A stretch of DNA of 64,000 nt, from assembly GCA_033549365.1 (NCBI GenBank), contig JAWSUF010000003.1, forward strand, positions 124,001 to 188,000, in the 5' to 3' direction. The notes beneath the pieces are model-generated. The model was not told where the DNA came from, did not search any database, and worked only from the letters and a program-made list of their open reading frames with translations. This document shows positions 25,225 to 34,346 of this stretch, piece after piece. A program made the position numbers and the translations under genes. This DNA is from Acidobacteriota bacterium. GTDB lineage: Bacteria; Acidobacteriota; Aminicenantia; Aminicenantales; Saccharicenantaceae. Position 1 is the stretch's first letter. The number at the start of each line of letters is the position of its first letter.

Positions 25225-28200
25225 TTAGTTCGGGGGCCTTTCCGGGTCCTCAATCACCTGAAGCTCCGCCGAGCCGGCCTCCGTGTCGCCGATCATGAGT
25301 GCCACGGTATATCGTCCTGCCTCGGCCGTCGGAGCGCCAAAGGCTCCCATACGGGCCTGCTGCCCCGGTGTCCCGGCCGCGTCCTCTTGAGGCGGCCGCA
25401 CCCGAAGGTTCCAGAAAATCTTGTTCAGCCCCGATTTTCCGGATGCATTGAGCTCTTGAACCGTTCTACCGGAGGTGTCCCTGATCAGGATCTTGACCCC
25501 TTTGGCTTCGCCTTTCAGCCAGTAATAGAGATTGGCCCCGTTCGGGGGATTCAGGGTTTTGGCGAATTCCCCGTAGGTCTGGCCGCGTCTCTCAAACATG
25601 TTCCACTTGACGACCCGCTGAGGCTCGAAGAGATGAGCGTCCCGGTCGAAGGTTTCCTGAGAAAATTCCTTGAAAGGCTGGATATCCACGATGTAGAATC
25701 CCCGTCCGTATGTCCCAACGGCCAGATCCCTCTCCCGCTTCTGGATATCCATGTCCATGACGATCGCATCGGGTGCGGATTCCGACATTTTCACCCAGTG
25801 GCCGCCTCCGTCGATGGTGATGAAGACGCCGTATTCGGTTCCGAGATAGAGGACGTTCGGATTGTCGGGATCCTCCTTGATGTCCCAGACCGGATTCATC
25901 ATTCCGCCGCTGAGATCCTCCCAGGTCCGGCCCAAATCCCGTGTCCTGAAGACATAGGTCGTGTCTTCATTGTGAGTCCGGTATCCGGAGTAGGCGACAT
26001 AACAGACATCGGAGTCGTGGTGGGACGGGGTCACGCGCTGAACCCATCGATCCCAGGGAAGGACGGCTCCGCGGGGGGCGTTGGCCCGGAGTTTCCCCGT
26101 TGCGTCGTAAAAGGAGGCTGTGACGTTCCTCCAGGTGTTGCCGTGGTCCGTCGAAACCTGGAGATTTCCATCGTCGGTTCCCGCCCAGAGAATGCCGGGC
26201 TTTTTCGGCGATTCGGCGAACGTGTAAATCGTCGCATATTGAAGATTCGTCAATTTCGATTCGGCGATTCTCTTCGGATCGGCCCGGGACAGATCGGGCG
26301 AGATTTTTTCCCATGACCCGGGTTCTCCCCGGCTCAGGGAACGGAAGACGTGTTGTGAGCCGATGTAGACGATTCCCGGATTGTGCGGAGAGAGCACGAT
26401 GGGGGCGTCCCACTGGTAGCGTTGTTCGGGAACTCCGGCGGCTCTCTCCTCATCCGTGTTTCGATAAGCCAGCCCGATCATTTCCCCGGTCCGGAGGTTC
26501 ATCCGCCGCGAGGCGCCGAACTGGCTCTCGAAATAGATCCAATCCGGGTTCCACCAGTCGCGGACGACCGTGAAACCATCGCCCGAGGGCAGGTAAGTCC
26601 AGTCGGCCGGATAGACGCCGTAGACGTTTCGATTCTGGGACGGTCCCAGCCAGGAGCCGTTGTCCTGGGTTCCTCCCATCACGTTATAAGGCATCTCCTG
26701 ATCGACGGAGATTTTGTAGAATTGCTGGGCCGAGATGGTGTCTTTCTGGGACCAGTGTTTTCCGCCGTCCCAGGTTTCGCTGACCCCGCCGTCGTTGGCG
26801 TTCAGAATGTGGTCGGAGTCCAGAGGATCGATCCACATCCCCCGGGTGTCCACATGGCACTGGTGAGGGCTGTTCCAGGGCAGGGCCTTGAACGTCACGC
26901 CTCCGTCTTCGGATTTCATGACCCTCACCTCGACGGCGTAGATCACCTTGTCGCTGTTGGGATCGACATAAATGCGGCCCGAATATCCGGCTTCGATCTG
27001 GTTGACGACGGCGCTTCCGCCGACCAGGCGGTAATCCGTCATGCGCGTCCAGCTCTCGCCCATGTCCTCGGAACGATAGATAAAGCCGGCCTTGACGACC
27101 GGAGCCATCCGGGCCAGGGCCTGACCGTAGAGGACTTGAAGAATATAGCGGTTGACGGTCTGGTAGCGGAAACGCACCGCTTCGAGATCCTTGAACGCCG
27201 CTTCCGTTTTTTCCGTGGTTTCGAGACCCGCCGGGTCATCCTTGTAAATCTTCCGCGCGGCGGCGGCGAAAGCGGCCGGTCTCAATCCGAGTTTTTCCAG
27301 GAGATCCGGATCAGCGGCCCAGCGTTCGGCGTTCGTCCAGAGTTCCGAGGCGGCCGGGACTTTATCGGCCTCGAATTTCACGCTTTTCTCAAAATCGGGG
27401 TGAAGAGCGCCCTCCGGGGCCCCTTTTTTCAGGGTTTCCAGGACGAACCGGTTGGCTTGGTCAGCGGTTGCCCGGTCCGCCTCGATGCCGGCCAGCGTCT
27501 TCTCGAATTCGAGAACGGTTTCCATCATGTCCTTGTCCCCGGCGTAGATCTTTTTCGCGGCGGCGTTGAAAGTCTTGAAATCGACGCCGGTTCGGGAGGC
27601 GAAGTCCTTGTCGCGGATGAGTTCGTTGAGCTTTTCGGTGAGATCCCGTTCCGATTCGGCCTTAAGGGGTTCGAAAACAACCAGCCGGGCCAGGTCCCGG
27701 GGGATGGCCAAAGTTTTGAATCTGTTGAAATAGAATCCGTCGCGGAAAAGACCGCGCCGGAACAGGTAGCGATCCTGCAGGATGTCAAGACCCAAATTGA
27801 CCTCTTCGTCCAGCCGGGCGTAGACGATATTGGGATCCCTGGGATACATGTCGAGACCGTTCCAGCCCATCCGGGCTTCGAGCGGCAGGCCCTGTGTCAG
27901 CTTGTTCCAGGTCCGTCCTCCGTCCGTTGTCTTGTACAGATGGTTGCCCGGCTGCCGGTCGATGAAGGTCCAGGTCCTGCGGTAGGTTTTATAGGCCGCG
28001 GCGATCAGAATTTCGGGATTCAGGGGATTCATGACGAAATCGCCCACGCCGCGGTCGCCGAGGTCGAGCGACAGCGACCAGGTTCGGCCGCCGTCCGTGG
28101 TCATGTAAAGGCCGCGCTCGCAGTCCATTTCATTGTCGTAGAGTTTCCCTTCGGCGGCGACGTAGACGATATCCGGATTTTCCGGATGAACGGCGACTTT

Positions 28201-28665
28201 GGCGATGAAGAAGCTCTTCTCCAGGCCGATCGGCGCCCAGGTCTTCCCGGCGTCCGTCGATTTCCACATCCCGTTGCCGTGGGAGCTCGAACGGGCGTGC
28301 ATGGGTTCTCCCGTCCCAAGATACAGAATATCGGGATTGGACGGCGCCACGGCCAGAAAACCGATGCTGAGCGTGCCGTATTTGTCGAAAATGGGCCGGA
28401 AACTGATGCCGTGATCCTCCGTTTTCCAGACGCCTCCGGACGCCGTGGCCGCGTAATAGACCTTGTTCTGACCCGGGGGCACGGCGAAGCTGGTGATCCG
28501 GCCGGAAAATGTCCAGGGGCCGATGTGGCGCCAGCTGAAAATGTCCAGGTCTTTGACGGTCAGGGGAGCCTGGGCTCCGGCCTGGAGGCTCAGCCCTGAA
28601 AACAGGGCGAGCAGGACCAGGATGGGCATGACCGGAGAGAATAAACCGGTTTTCGGGGTCGTCAT
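25225..28665 (-). CDS. Large exported sortilin/VPS10-type beta-propeller protein
   Basis: Secreted protein of 1146 residues, related to glycosyl-hydrolase-annotated WD40/YVTN/BNR-repeat proteins. A signal peptide (about 1-31, ending GAQA) is followed by many Asp-box repeats such as GGVWKTEDHGISFRP, GMWKSTDAGKTWAPIG, LYMTTDGGRTWSL and YRSEDMGESWTRM. Blade repeats resume after residue 527. Residues about 290-525 are an all-helical insertion inside the propeller with an internal duplication. The upstream ATG at 28710 is rejected: AAGGAG precedes the ATG at 28665 and the signal peptide begins there. A true enzymatic activity is not established for this family. Confidence 0.82.
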   Translation of the reverse strand: MTTPKTGLFSPVMPILVLLALFSGLSLQAGAQAPLTVKDLDIFSWRHIGPWTFSGRITSFAVPPGQNKVYYAATASGGVWKTEDHGISFRPIFDKYGTLSIGFLAVAPSNPDILYLGTGEPMHARSSSHGNGMWKSTDAGKTWAPIGLEKSFFIAKVAVHPENPDIVYVAAEGKLYDNEMDCERGLYMTTDGGRTWSLSLDLGDRGVGDFVMNPLNPEILIAAAYKTYRRTWTFIDRQPGNHLYKTTDGGRTWNKLTQGLPLEARMGWNGLDMYPRDPNIVYARLDEEVNLGLDILQDRYLFRRGLFRDGFYFNRFKTLAIPRDLARLVVFEPLKAESERDLTEKLNELIRDKDFASRTGVDFKTFNAAAKKIYAGDKDMMETVLEFEKTLAGIEADRATADQANRFVLETLKKGAPEGALHPDFEKSVKFEADKVPAASELWTNAERWAADPDLLEKLGLRPAAFAAAARKIYKDDPAGLETTEKTEAAFKDLEAVRFRYQTVNRYILQVLYGQALARMAPVVKAGFIYRSEDMGESWTRMTDYRLVGGSAVVNQIEAGYSGRIYVDPNSDKVIYAVEVRVMKSEDGGVTFKALPWNSPHQCHVDTRGMWIDPLDSDHILNANDGGVSETWDGGKHWSQKDTISAQQFYKISVDQEMPYNVMGGTQDNGSWLGPSQNRNVYGVYPADWTYLPSGDGFTVVRDWWNPDWIYFESQFGASRRMNLRTGEMIGLAYRNTDEERAAGVPEQRYQWDAPIVLSPHNPGIVYIGSQHVFRSLSRGEPGSWEKISPDLSRADPKRIAESKLTNLQYATIYTFAESPKKPGILWAGTDDGNLQVSTDHGNTWRNVTASFYDATGKLRANAPRGAVLPWDRWVQRVTPSHHDSDVCYVAYSGYRTHNEDTTYVFRTRDLGRTWEDLSGGMMNPVWDIKEDPDNPNVLYLGTEYGVFITIDGGGHWVKMSESAPDAIVMDMDIQKRERDLAVGTYGRGFYIVDIQPFKEFSQETFDRDAHLFEPQRVVKWNMFERRGQTYGEFAKTLNPPNGANLYYWLKGEAKGVKILIRDTSGRTVQELNASGKSGLNKIFWNLRVRPPQEDAAGTPGQQARMGAFGAPTAEAGRYTVALMIGDTEAGSAELQVIEDPERPPN

Positions 28666-28749
28666 GGAAAACTCCTTATTTCTGGGTTTGCGGCCGGTAA
28701 TATAGTCCAAAAGCTCTCTTCAGGACAAGGCGGTGAGTCCGCACGGAAA

Positions 28750-29895
28750 TCAGACCGTGTATTTCAGAAAGGCGCCGATTTTGCCGTAACGGTCGAGCTT
28801 CGACGGCGGCGTGATGTGATTGACCGGAAGATTCCGGGTCATGGCCTGTTCGATGGCTTCGTCCACAATATCCGCCGTTTTGTCGGTCTTCACCTCGCAG
28901 GTGGGACATCTCAATTCGCCCACATATAGAAATCGGCAGGACGGGCAGATGCGGCCTTCCGCGGAAAAACCGTGGGTGACGACGAGGGTTTGAACTTCGT
29001 AGACATTGAGCTTCCGCAGGGTTTCCAGAAGTCCGGAACAGGCGCGGCCGCCTTTCTCGAGAATGCCGACGAGGCGGAGAACGATATCGTCCTCCTCCGC
29101 CTTCTTGAGCCGTTTCTCAAGATCGGCGGCTTCCTGGAGGACCCTGTCCGCGCCGGTTCCCGGGCGGGCTTTCATCCGGGCGGAGAACTTCTGCTTCAGG
29201 TAGTTATGGAGCAATCCGTCGAGAGCCGAGAAAAGCTTGTCGTCACATCCGATGAAAAGCGAGTCGTAGCCGTTTTTTTTGTCGATCTGAAAGGTTTTTC
29301 CGGCCGCCTTTTTGAGATGGGCCAGGACATGGGCTTCAATCTGGCGTTCGATTTTTTTGGTCTCGTAGCCTTTAAAAGTGCGGCCCTTGGACGGAGGAGG
29401 CTCATCGCTTTCCAGCTCGGCCAGTTTGTTCAGGACGTTCATGGTCGATTCGTACCAGACGGCTTCCCGGCTGTCGAGCAGGCAGATGAGGGATTTCCGG
29501 TGCCTGTCGAAGATGGCGGAAAGAGGCCGGACATAAAAGCTGCGTTCGAAAAGAATACGGGGCCGAGGCCCGTGGGGAAGTTCGAAATCCCGGAAAAAAC
29601 CGCGGCTGCTGCAGGAGAACAGGGCCAGTCCCGGCGCCCCCAGGGTGTTGAGACCGGTCCGGCAGAAGTCTTCGATCGCCGAAAGGTCTTCAGACAGAGA
29701 GTCCTTGATCTTGGCGTTAACATCGAGATTTTCAAGCCCGGCCGCCGCCCGGCTGAGAAGGTTTTTCAGGTTCAGCGTGATCTCTTTTTTCATCAGGCGG
29801 CTTTTGTCGGTGTCCAGGAAAAACGACGTGGTCCATAATCCCTTGGCATCGAATTTCGCCAAAGCCTCGATCTGGGAACGCTCGGAAAGTTTCAT
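28750..29895 (-). CDS. Bacterial archaeo-eukaryotic release-factor-like protein (baeRF)
   Basis: Cytoplasmic 381-residue protein of the bacterial eRF1/Pelota-like group. Recognisable parts are the central eRF1 domain 2/3-like region (FERSFYVRPLSAIFDRHRKS, CLLDSREAVWYE), a helical section, the eRF1 domain 3-like stretch YEVQTLVVTHGFSAEGRICP, and a zinc ribbon (CPSC 15 residues before CPTC). The GGQ peptide-release motif is not present, which fits the group. Predicted roles are ribosome rescue or binding of stalled ribosomes, by family inference only. GGAGGTGA precedes the ATG. It is transcribed away from the tRNA-Leu gene. Confidence 0.72.
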   Translation of the reverse strand: MKLSERSQIEALAKFDAKGLWTTSFFLDTDKSRLMKKEITLNLKNLLSRAAAGLENLDVNAKIKDSLSEDLSAIEDFCRTGLNTLGAPGLALFSCSSRGFFRDFELPHGPRPRILFERSFYVRPLSAIFDRHRKSLICLLDSREAVWYESTMNVLNKLAELESDEPPPSKGRTFKGYETKKIERQIEAHVLAHLKKAAGKTFQIDKKNGYDSLFIGCDDKLFSALDGLLHNYLKQKFSARMKARPGTGADRVLQEAADLEKRLKKAEEDDIVLRLVGILEKGGRACSGLLETLRKLNVYEVQTLVVTHGFSAEGRICPSCRFLYVGELRCPTCEVKTDKTADIVDEAIEQAMTRNLPVNHITPPSKLDRYGKIGAFLKYTV

Positions 29896-29961
29896 GTCAC
29901 CTCCAAAAAAAATGGCGGACTCCGGCGTCCTGTTCGACGTGGATATCCGCGAGATGGGCCA

Positions 29962-29980
29962 ACGCCTACAAAATAGGCGT
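29962..29980. other. Small inverted repeat upstream of tRNA-Leu and baeRF
   Basis: ACGCCTA and TAGGCGT form a perfect 7-bp stem around a 5-base A-rich loop. It lies in the divergent region between the baeRF start and the tRNA promoter. It could be an operator or part of a weak terminator; its role is not known. Confidence 0.3.
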
Positions 29981-30014
29981 CCTGATCCCGTTTGTCAAGA
30001 ATCGCGCCGACCTG

Positions 30015-30044
30015 TTTACAGAACGGTTCTTTTCCGCATATAAT
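30015..30044 (+). promoter_or_regulatory. Promoter of tRNA-Leu
   Basis: TTTACA at 30015-30020 and a perfect TATAAT at 30039-30044 have 18-base spacing. Transcription would start near 30051, some 26 bases before the mature tRNA 5' end. Confidence 0.65.
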
Positions 30045-30076
30045 GGAATCCCTCAAGCGAGGCTTTTTCGCCCGGT

Positions 30077-30163
30077 GCGGAAGTGGCGGAATCGGCAGAC
30101 GCGTAAGCCTCAGGAGTTTATGGCCGAAAGGCTGTGTGGGTTCGAGTCCCACCTTCCGCACCA
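30077..30163 (+). tRNA. tRNA-Leu (anticodon CAG)
   Basis: An 87-nt class II tRNA. The acceptor stem GCGGAAG pairs with CTTCCGC, the D-arm is GGCGGAATCGGCAGACGCG-like, and the anticodon stem-loop TAAGC-CTCAGGA-GTTTA gives anticodon CAG. A variable arm of leucine type (TGGCCGAAAGGCTG) is followed by the T-arm GTGGGTTCGAGTCCCAC. Discriminator A is followed by an encoded CCA (30161-30163). It reads CUG codons, the commonest Leu codon in these GC-rich genes. Confidence 0.96.
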
Positions 30164-30255
30164 TCTCCACTCTCCTCCCAGTCCGCCGCGCCTTGATTTC
30201 TTTCTCCGGGCCGGGTAATGTGGATCTGAGAGACATCCCGCGGACGGAGGCGGAC

Positions 30256-31194
30256 ATGAGAAAAAAAAATTCCTTTTGGGCATCCGCATCGCTTGTGATT
30301 ATGGGCCTTCTTCTGTCGACCTGCCGTCTGCAGATGTTGGAGCGCAGCCTGGCGCCGGAAGACGCGGATTTTCTGTCCAAGGTTCGCTACATCATCACCC
30401 GGGAGGAGAGAAAGATCTTTCTGGAACTTCCGGAAAGCGAACGGCCGGCGTTCCGGGAGGAATTCTGGAAACGCCGGGATCCCGATCCTCAAACGGAGGA
30501 CAATCCGTTAAAGGAGGAATATTTCCGTAGACTGGACAGGGCGGAAGAGCTCTTTCGCGGAGAAGGGCGCCCCGGTTGGTTGACCGACCGGGGCCGGATC
30601 TTCATTCTGTTCGGTCCTCCGTCCGAGCGCGTGACGTATCCCATGACGGCGGGAACGAACTGCCGGGAGATCTGGTATTACGGCGCGTTTCCCGTCGTCT
30701 TTATCGACCAGTATTGCTCGGGGAATTATGTTCTGACAGCCGTCAATCTGGAACATCTCCAGCAGCTCAATATCGCTCAGGGACAGTTCCAGAAACAATT
30801 CACCGCCCGGAAAAGCCTGTTCGATTTCGATGTCGGCGTGCGGACCCTTCGCGCGGATGAAGCCGGATACGAAGCCGCCGTCTCCGTCGAAGTGCCTTTT
30901 GCGGCCATCTGGTTTCGTTACCGGGACGGGTTTCTCGAGGCCGTCTTCGATGTCCGTCTGGAACTTGCCGATCCCGAAGGCGGGATCCTGTGGACCGCGG
31001 CGGAACGATTCGAGTTGTCCCTGACGGAAGGCGAACTCAAAGAGAAGAGAACGGAACGATTCCGCATGGAGATCCCCATGATTTTGGGCCCGGCCCGGGA
31101 TCGTCTCTCCGGGACGAGCCTGACCGTTTTCGTCAAGCTCGATGCGGAGGGACAAGAGCAGAAAAAGGTTCTGCTTATGAAACTAAAACCTTAG
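30256..31194 (+). CDS. GWxTD-domain lipoprotein
   Basis: Probable lipoprotein of 312 residues (signal with lipobox-like LLSTC, Cys23). It carries the GWxTD domain in residues about 60-145: FWKRRDPDPQTEDNPLKEEY, then PGWLTDRGRIFILFGPPSE, the name-giving motif. The domain is common in Acidobacteriota, Aminicenantes and Bacteroidota-like genomes and has no proven function. A C-terminal beta-rich part (AAVSVEVPFAAIWFRYRDGF) follows. The open frame extends upstream into the tRNA, but GGAGG at 30246-30250 precedes the ATG at 30256. Its last 12 bases overlap the end of the convergent TonB receptor gene. Confidence 0.83.
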   Translation: MRKKNSFWASASLVIMGLLLSTCRLQMLERSLAPEDADFLSKVRYIITREERKIFLELPESERPAFREEFWKRRDPDPQTEDNPLKEEYFRRLDRAEELFRGEGRPGWLTDRGRIFILFGPPSERVTYPMTAGTNCREIWYYGAFPVVFIDQYCSGNYVLTAVNLEHLQQLNIAQGQFQKQFTARKSLFDFDVGVRTLRADEAGYEAAVSVEVPFAAIWFRYRDGFLEAVFDVRLELADPEGGILWTAAERFELSLTEGELKEKRTERFRMEIPMILGPARDRLSGTSLTVFVKLDAEGQEQKKVLLMKLKP

Positions 31195-34100
31195 GCCCAG
31201 TCCAAGCTGGGCGACCCGCGTCCCATAGGCGTCGAGAGTCATTTTGTAGGTGGGGCTGAGAACCCTCCGGCCGGTGGCGCTGTTCTCCGCGTCGGGAAAC
31301 CAGAGCCCTCCGTCGTCGCCGTTGATCAATCCGTAGGTGTTTCCGAGAAGATTCAATCCGTCGACAAAAACCCGCAGGGAGGATTGCCGGCCCAGGGCGA
31401 GCGTCTTTTCCAATCTTAAATCCAGAGTTTCGTAGAAGGAATGCCGCCGGGTCCCGTGCTTTTCAAGGAAGACCGTCACCGGCAAAACCTTCGCTCCCGT
31501 CTGTGCGGACCAGGAATCGGGCGGGACGATGGTCACGGTGCGGGCCCACGGCGTTCCCCCGATGTGATGGAAATACAGGGTGAGGTCGAACTTCAGGGGA
31601 AGCCGGACCGTTCCCAGGAGCTTGATGACGAAGGGGCGGTCCAGGTCGAGCAGCGAGTCGCCCGGACGGTTGACGAAGGCATTGGGCGTCCAGGTCGTCC
31701 TGTGGAAGAAAACGTTTCTCATGTTGAGGTCGGCGTTTCCCGAGGATTTTCCCCAGACCAGAGAGCCGTAGAATTGCCAGTTGTTCGACATGCGTTTTCG
31801 GAAGACGAATTCCAGGCCCCGAAAGGACCGTTCCAGCTCGGGGATGTTCTGGATCCGCTCGAAGAAGGCGGGCGCCGATTGCGACGGCATGTAAACGGTC
31901 ACGGAGGTGTCCGGATAATCGTCCACTCCGGGAACCACGGTCGAAAAAGGAACCCAGAGATCGAGCGTGTAGGGATTGAGGCTGTACCACTCCCGGCCGG
32001 AATCGGGATCGAAGAGAACGCTGCCCAGGATATTTCTGCGGGACATGTTGATGAACCCCACGGACATGGAAAAGTCCTTGAAAATCTCTCCGTGGAGGCC
32101 TACCGCCCACTCCTCCGTGTGAGGCGCCGAGGCATCGTTCGCCACGCGCGTTTTGAAAAGGCCCGGACTATAGATGCGAAAATCCTCGTCTTGAAGAGCG
32201 AAGGTGTCCGAAGCGTCGACGACGCCGTCCTTGTTTTCGTCGTACCAGGTGAATCGGTGGAACCGATCCGAGCCCAGCGGATGGAGAAAACGCCCGATGT
32301 CCGGACTCAGATATTCCGGGTAGCGGGAGAAGGAAGCCTTGAGCATGGCCGTTCCCGATGAGGAGAGATCGACGTTGAGTCCGGCTCGAGGGGACAAGGT
32401 GTTCCAGGTGACGACGCCCTCCCATTCGGGAACGACGAACCGGTCGAAAGGATTCAGACCGATGACCGGCTGGATCAGATCCGCGCCGGTTTTCAGCGAG
32501 GCCTCACGGGCCGCCGGGCCCTTCGTTGCCGCGGGAAAACGCATTTCGGATCGGTCGAACCGCATCCCCAGGGACAGGGACACCCGTCCGGCGAAGGTCA
32601 GGGTATCCTGAATAAAGAATCCCAGGCGTTTGACTTCGCTTCGAAGGAACAGATTGCCTCTTTCCGCTCCGGTGACGAGAAAGCCCACCAAACCCTTTCC
32701 GACCTCGGCGCCTGTTGCCGGAGAAACCCCCGATCCGTAGAAATACGGGCTGCCGTCGGCCGCAAAGATGAGAAGGTTGTCTTCCTTCCAGGACGTCCTG
32801 TCGGACGATATGTCCTCATAGTCCCCGCCGGCCTTGATTTCGTGATGGGCCCCGATCAGGTTTTCCTGGATATGAACAAGGGCCGCCCCGGCCTGAAACC
32901 GGCGCCGATCCGAGATGTCATTGATAAATCCGCTTCCCCAGATCGCGCCCGTCGACAGGTCCTCATAGCGGGGAGCATTCTGCCCGGCCCTGTTGACGAG
33001 GAGCGGCCGCGAATATTCGGCATAGCCGGCTTTCATGTCGACGAAGGTGTTCTGGTTCATGATATGGGTGACGCCTCCGGACACATAAAACAGCTTTTCG
33101 CCGTCGAGGTTCCGCGTGGCCGCCTCCGGGGTCAGGAACGCCACATCGCGCTCATAAATCGGCTGAGAGTGGCGGTTGATCCCGACCTCGGCAAAACCCA
33201 GGAAATCGGAGGTGGCCTGAATCCTGAGTCTTAAGAAACCGGAGAATCGGCGGGCGCTCCAGTCGTAAGGTTGGTGGAGGCTTCCTCCCGGATCCTGCCA
33301 CCGTGTGTTAAAAGGCGTATCCTGAGAACGGAAGGTCAGCCGGGCATTGCTGAAAAACCAGGCCCGGTCGGCCATCAGGGAGCCGCCCATGGAGAGAGAG
33401 GCATCCCAGAAATTTTTGTCCGCTTCCGACGGAGCGTTGACGACGCGGGTCAGGTCTTCATCCGACCAGAAAGACCGTGAGAGGCCTTGGCCCGTATGAA
33501 AGACGGACAGCTCGCCTTTGAACCGGCTTCCTCCCGGACGGGTCAGAATATTGATGAAACCTCCTTCGCCGGGGTAGGCTTCGGCCGGCAGGGCGGTGGT
33601 CACAACCTGGATCTCTTCGATGAGATCGATGTTGAGGGGCATCATCGGTGAGGCGGTGGCCGGATCCGTCAGGTTGAAACCGTCCTGAATCCAGGTGTTG
33701 GCGTTGGTCGCCGACCCGAAAACGGCGAAAGATTTCGGATTCCGGGGGGCGTCTCCGACAAATCCCGGAATCAATCCGAGAATCAGGGTGAGGTCGCGCG
33801 GACCGGGGAGGCGGGTCAGGACATCGTGGTCCAGCCAGAAGGCCCGCTTCGGGGAAAGCGCGTCCAGCATCGGAGACGGCCGCTTCTGAGTGATTTCCTC
33901 TTCGATATCCGTAGCCTCCATCCGGACGGACAGGGAGACGGCTTTCCCCGCCCGGATGCGAATGTCGTTGATGTGGATCGTTTTAAAGCCCGGCATATCG
34001 ATGGACATCCGATACAAACCCGGAAAAAGGCGGAGAAAATAAAAGCGTCCGGTATCCGATGTGATGTAGTTTTCGACTCCCAGGAGGGTTGATGACGAGA

Positions 34101-34254
34101 CATAAACAAACGCGCCGGGGAGGGGGAAGCCCTGCATATCCGTGATTTTTCCCGTCAATGTGCCTGCGGGCCTTTCGGCGGACAGCGGCGGCGCGAAAGC
34201 GAGATGAATGGCGATGACGATGACGATGACGATCAAGATAAATGTCTTTGGCAC
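31183..34254 (-). CDS. TonB-dependent (Oar-like) receptor
   Basis: Outer-membrane protein of 1023 residues with the layout of Oar/TonB-dependent receptors: signal peptide, a carboxypeptidase-regulatory-like Ig domain (residues about 30-115, GTLTGKITDMQGFPLPGAFV), a plug with PKSFAVFGSATNANTWIQDG and GEGGFINILTRPGGSRFKGE, then a long beta barrel ending YGTRVAQLGLGLRF. Ligand unknown; such receptors import oligosaccharides, peptides or siderophores. The start is GTG at 34254 with GAGGAGG 6 bases before it. It converges on and overlaps the GWxTD gene end by 12 bases. Confidence 0.9.
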   Translation of the reverse strand: MPKTFILIVIVIVIAIHLAFAPPLSAERPAGTLTGKITDMQGFPLPGAFVYVSSSTLLGVENYITSDTGRFYFLRLFPGLYRMSIDMPGFKTIHINDIRIRAGKAVSLSVRMEATDIEEEITQKRPSPMLDALSPKRAFWLDHDVLTRLPGPRDLTLILGLIPGFVGDAPRNPKSFAVFGSATNANTWIQDGFNLTDPATASPMMPLNIDLIEEIQVVTTALPAEAYPGEGGFINILTRPGGSRFKGELSVFHTGQGLSRSFWSDEDLTRVVNAPSEADKNFWDASLSMGGSLMADRAWFFSNARLTFRSQDTPFNTRWQDPGGSLHQPYDWSARRFSGFLRLRIQATSDFLGFAEVGINRHSQPIYERDVAFLTPEAATRNLDGEKLFYVSGGVTHIMNQNTFVDMKAGYAEYSRPLLVNRAGQNAPRYEDLSTGAIWGSGFINDISDRRRFQAGAALVHIQENLIGAHHEIKAGGDYEDISSDRTSWKEDNLLIFAADGSPYFYGSGVSPATGAEVGKGLVGFLVTGAERGNLFLRSEVKRLGFFIQDTLTFAGRVSLSLGMRFDRSEMRFPAATKGPAAREASLKTGADLIQPVIGLNPFDRFVVPEWEGVVTWNTLSPRAGLNVDLSSSGTAMLKASFSRYPEYLSPDIGRFLHPLGSDRFHRFTWYDENKDGVVDASDTFALQDEDFRIYSPGLFKTRVANDASAPHTEEWAVGLHGEIFKDFSMSVGFINMSRRNILGSVLFDPDSGREWYSLNPYTLDLWVPFSTVVPGVDDYPDTSVTVYMPSQSAPAFFERIQNIPELERSFRGLEFVFRKRMSNNWQFYGSLVWGKSSGNADLNMRNVFFHRTTWTPNAFVNRPGDSLLDLDRPFVIKLLGTVRLPLKFDLTLYFHHIGGTPWARTVTIVPPDSWSAQTGAKVLPVTVFLEKHGTRRHSFYETLDLRLEKTLALGRQSSLRVFVDGLNLLGNTYGLINGDDGGLWFPDAENSATGRRVLSPTYKMTLDAYGTRVAQLGLGLRF

Positions 34255-34271
34255 GGTTGCCTCCTCGGCTC

Positions 34272-34302
34272 ATTATACATGGTATTCCCCATGGGATGTC
34301 AA
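34272..34302 (-). promoter_or_regulatory. Promoter of the TonB receptor gene
   Basis: On the minus strand TTGACA (34302-34297) and TATAAT (34277-34272) are separated by 19 bases, a little long. The transcript would begin near 34265 and includes the GAGGAGG ribosome binding site. Confidence 0.55.
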
Positions 34303-34346
34303 AGATTTCAACCACGTTTGCAGGGTCTGCGTTGCATCCGGGGCGT

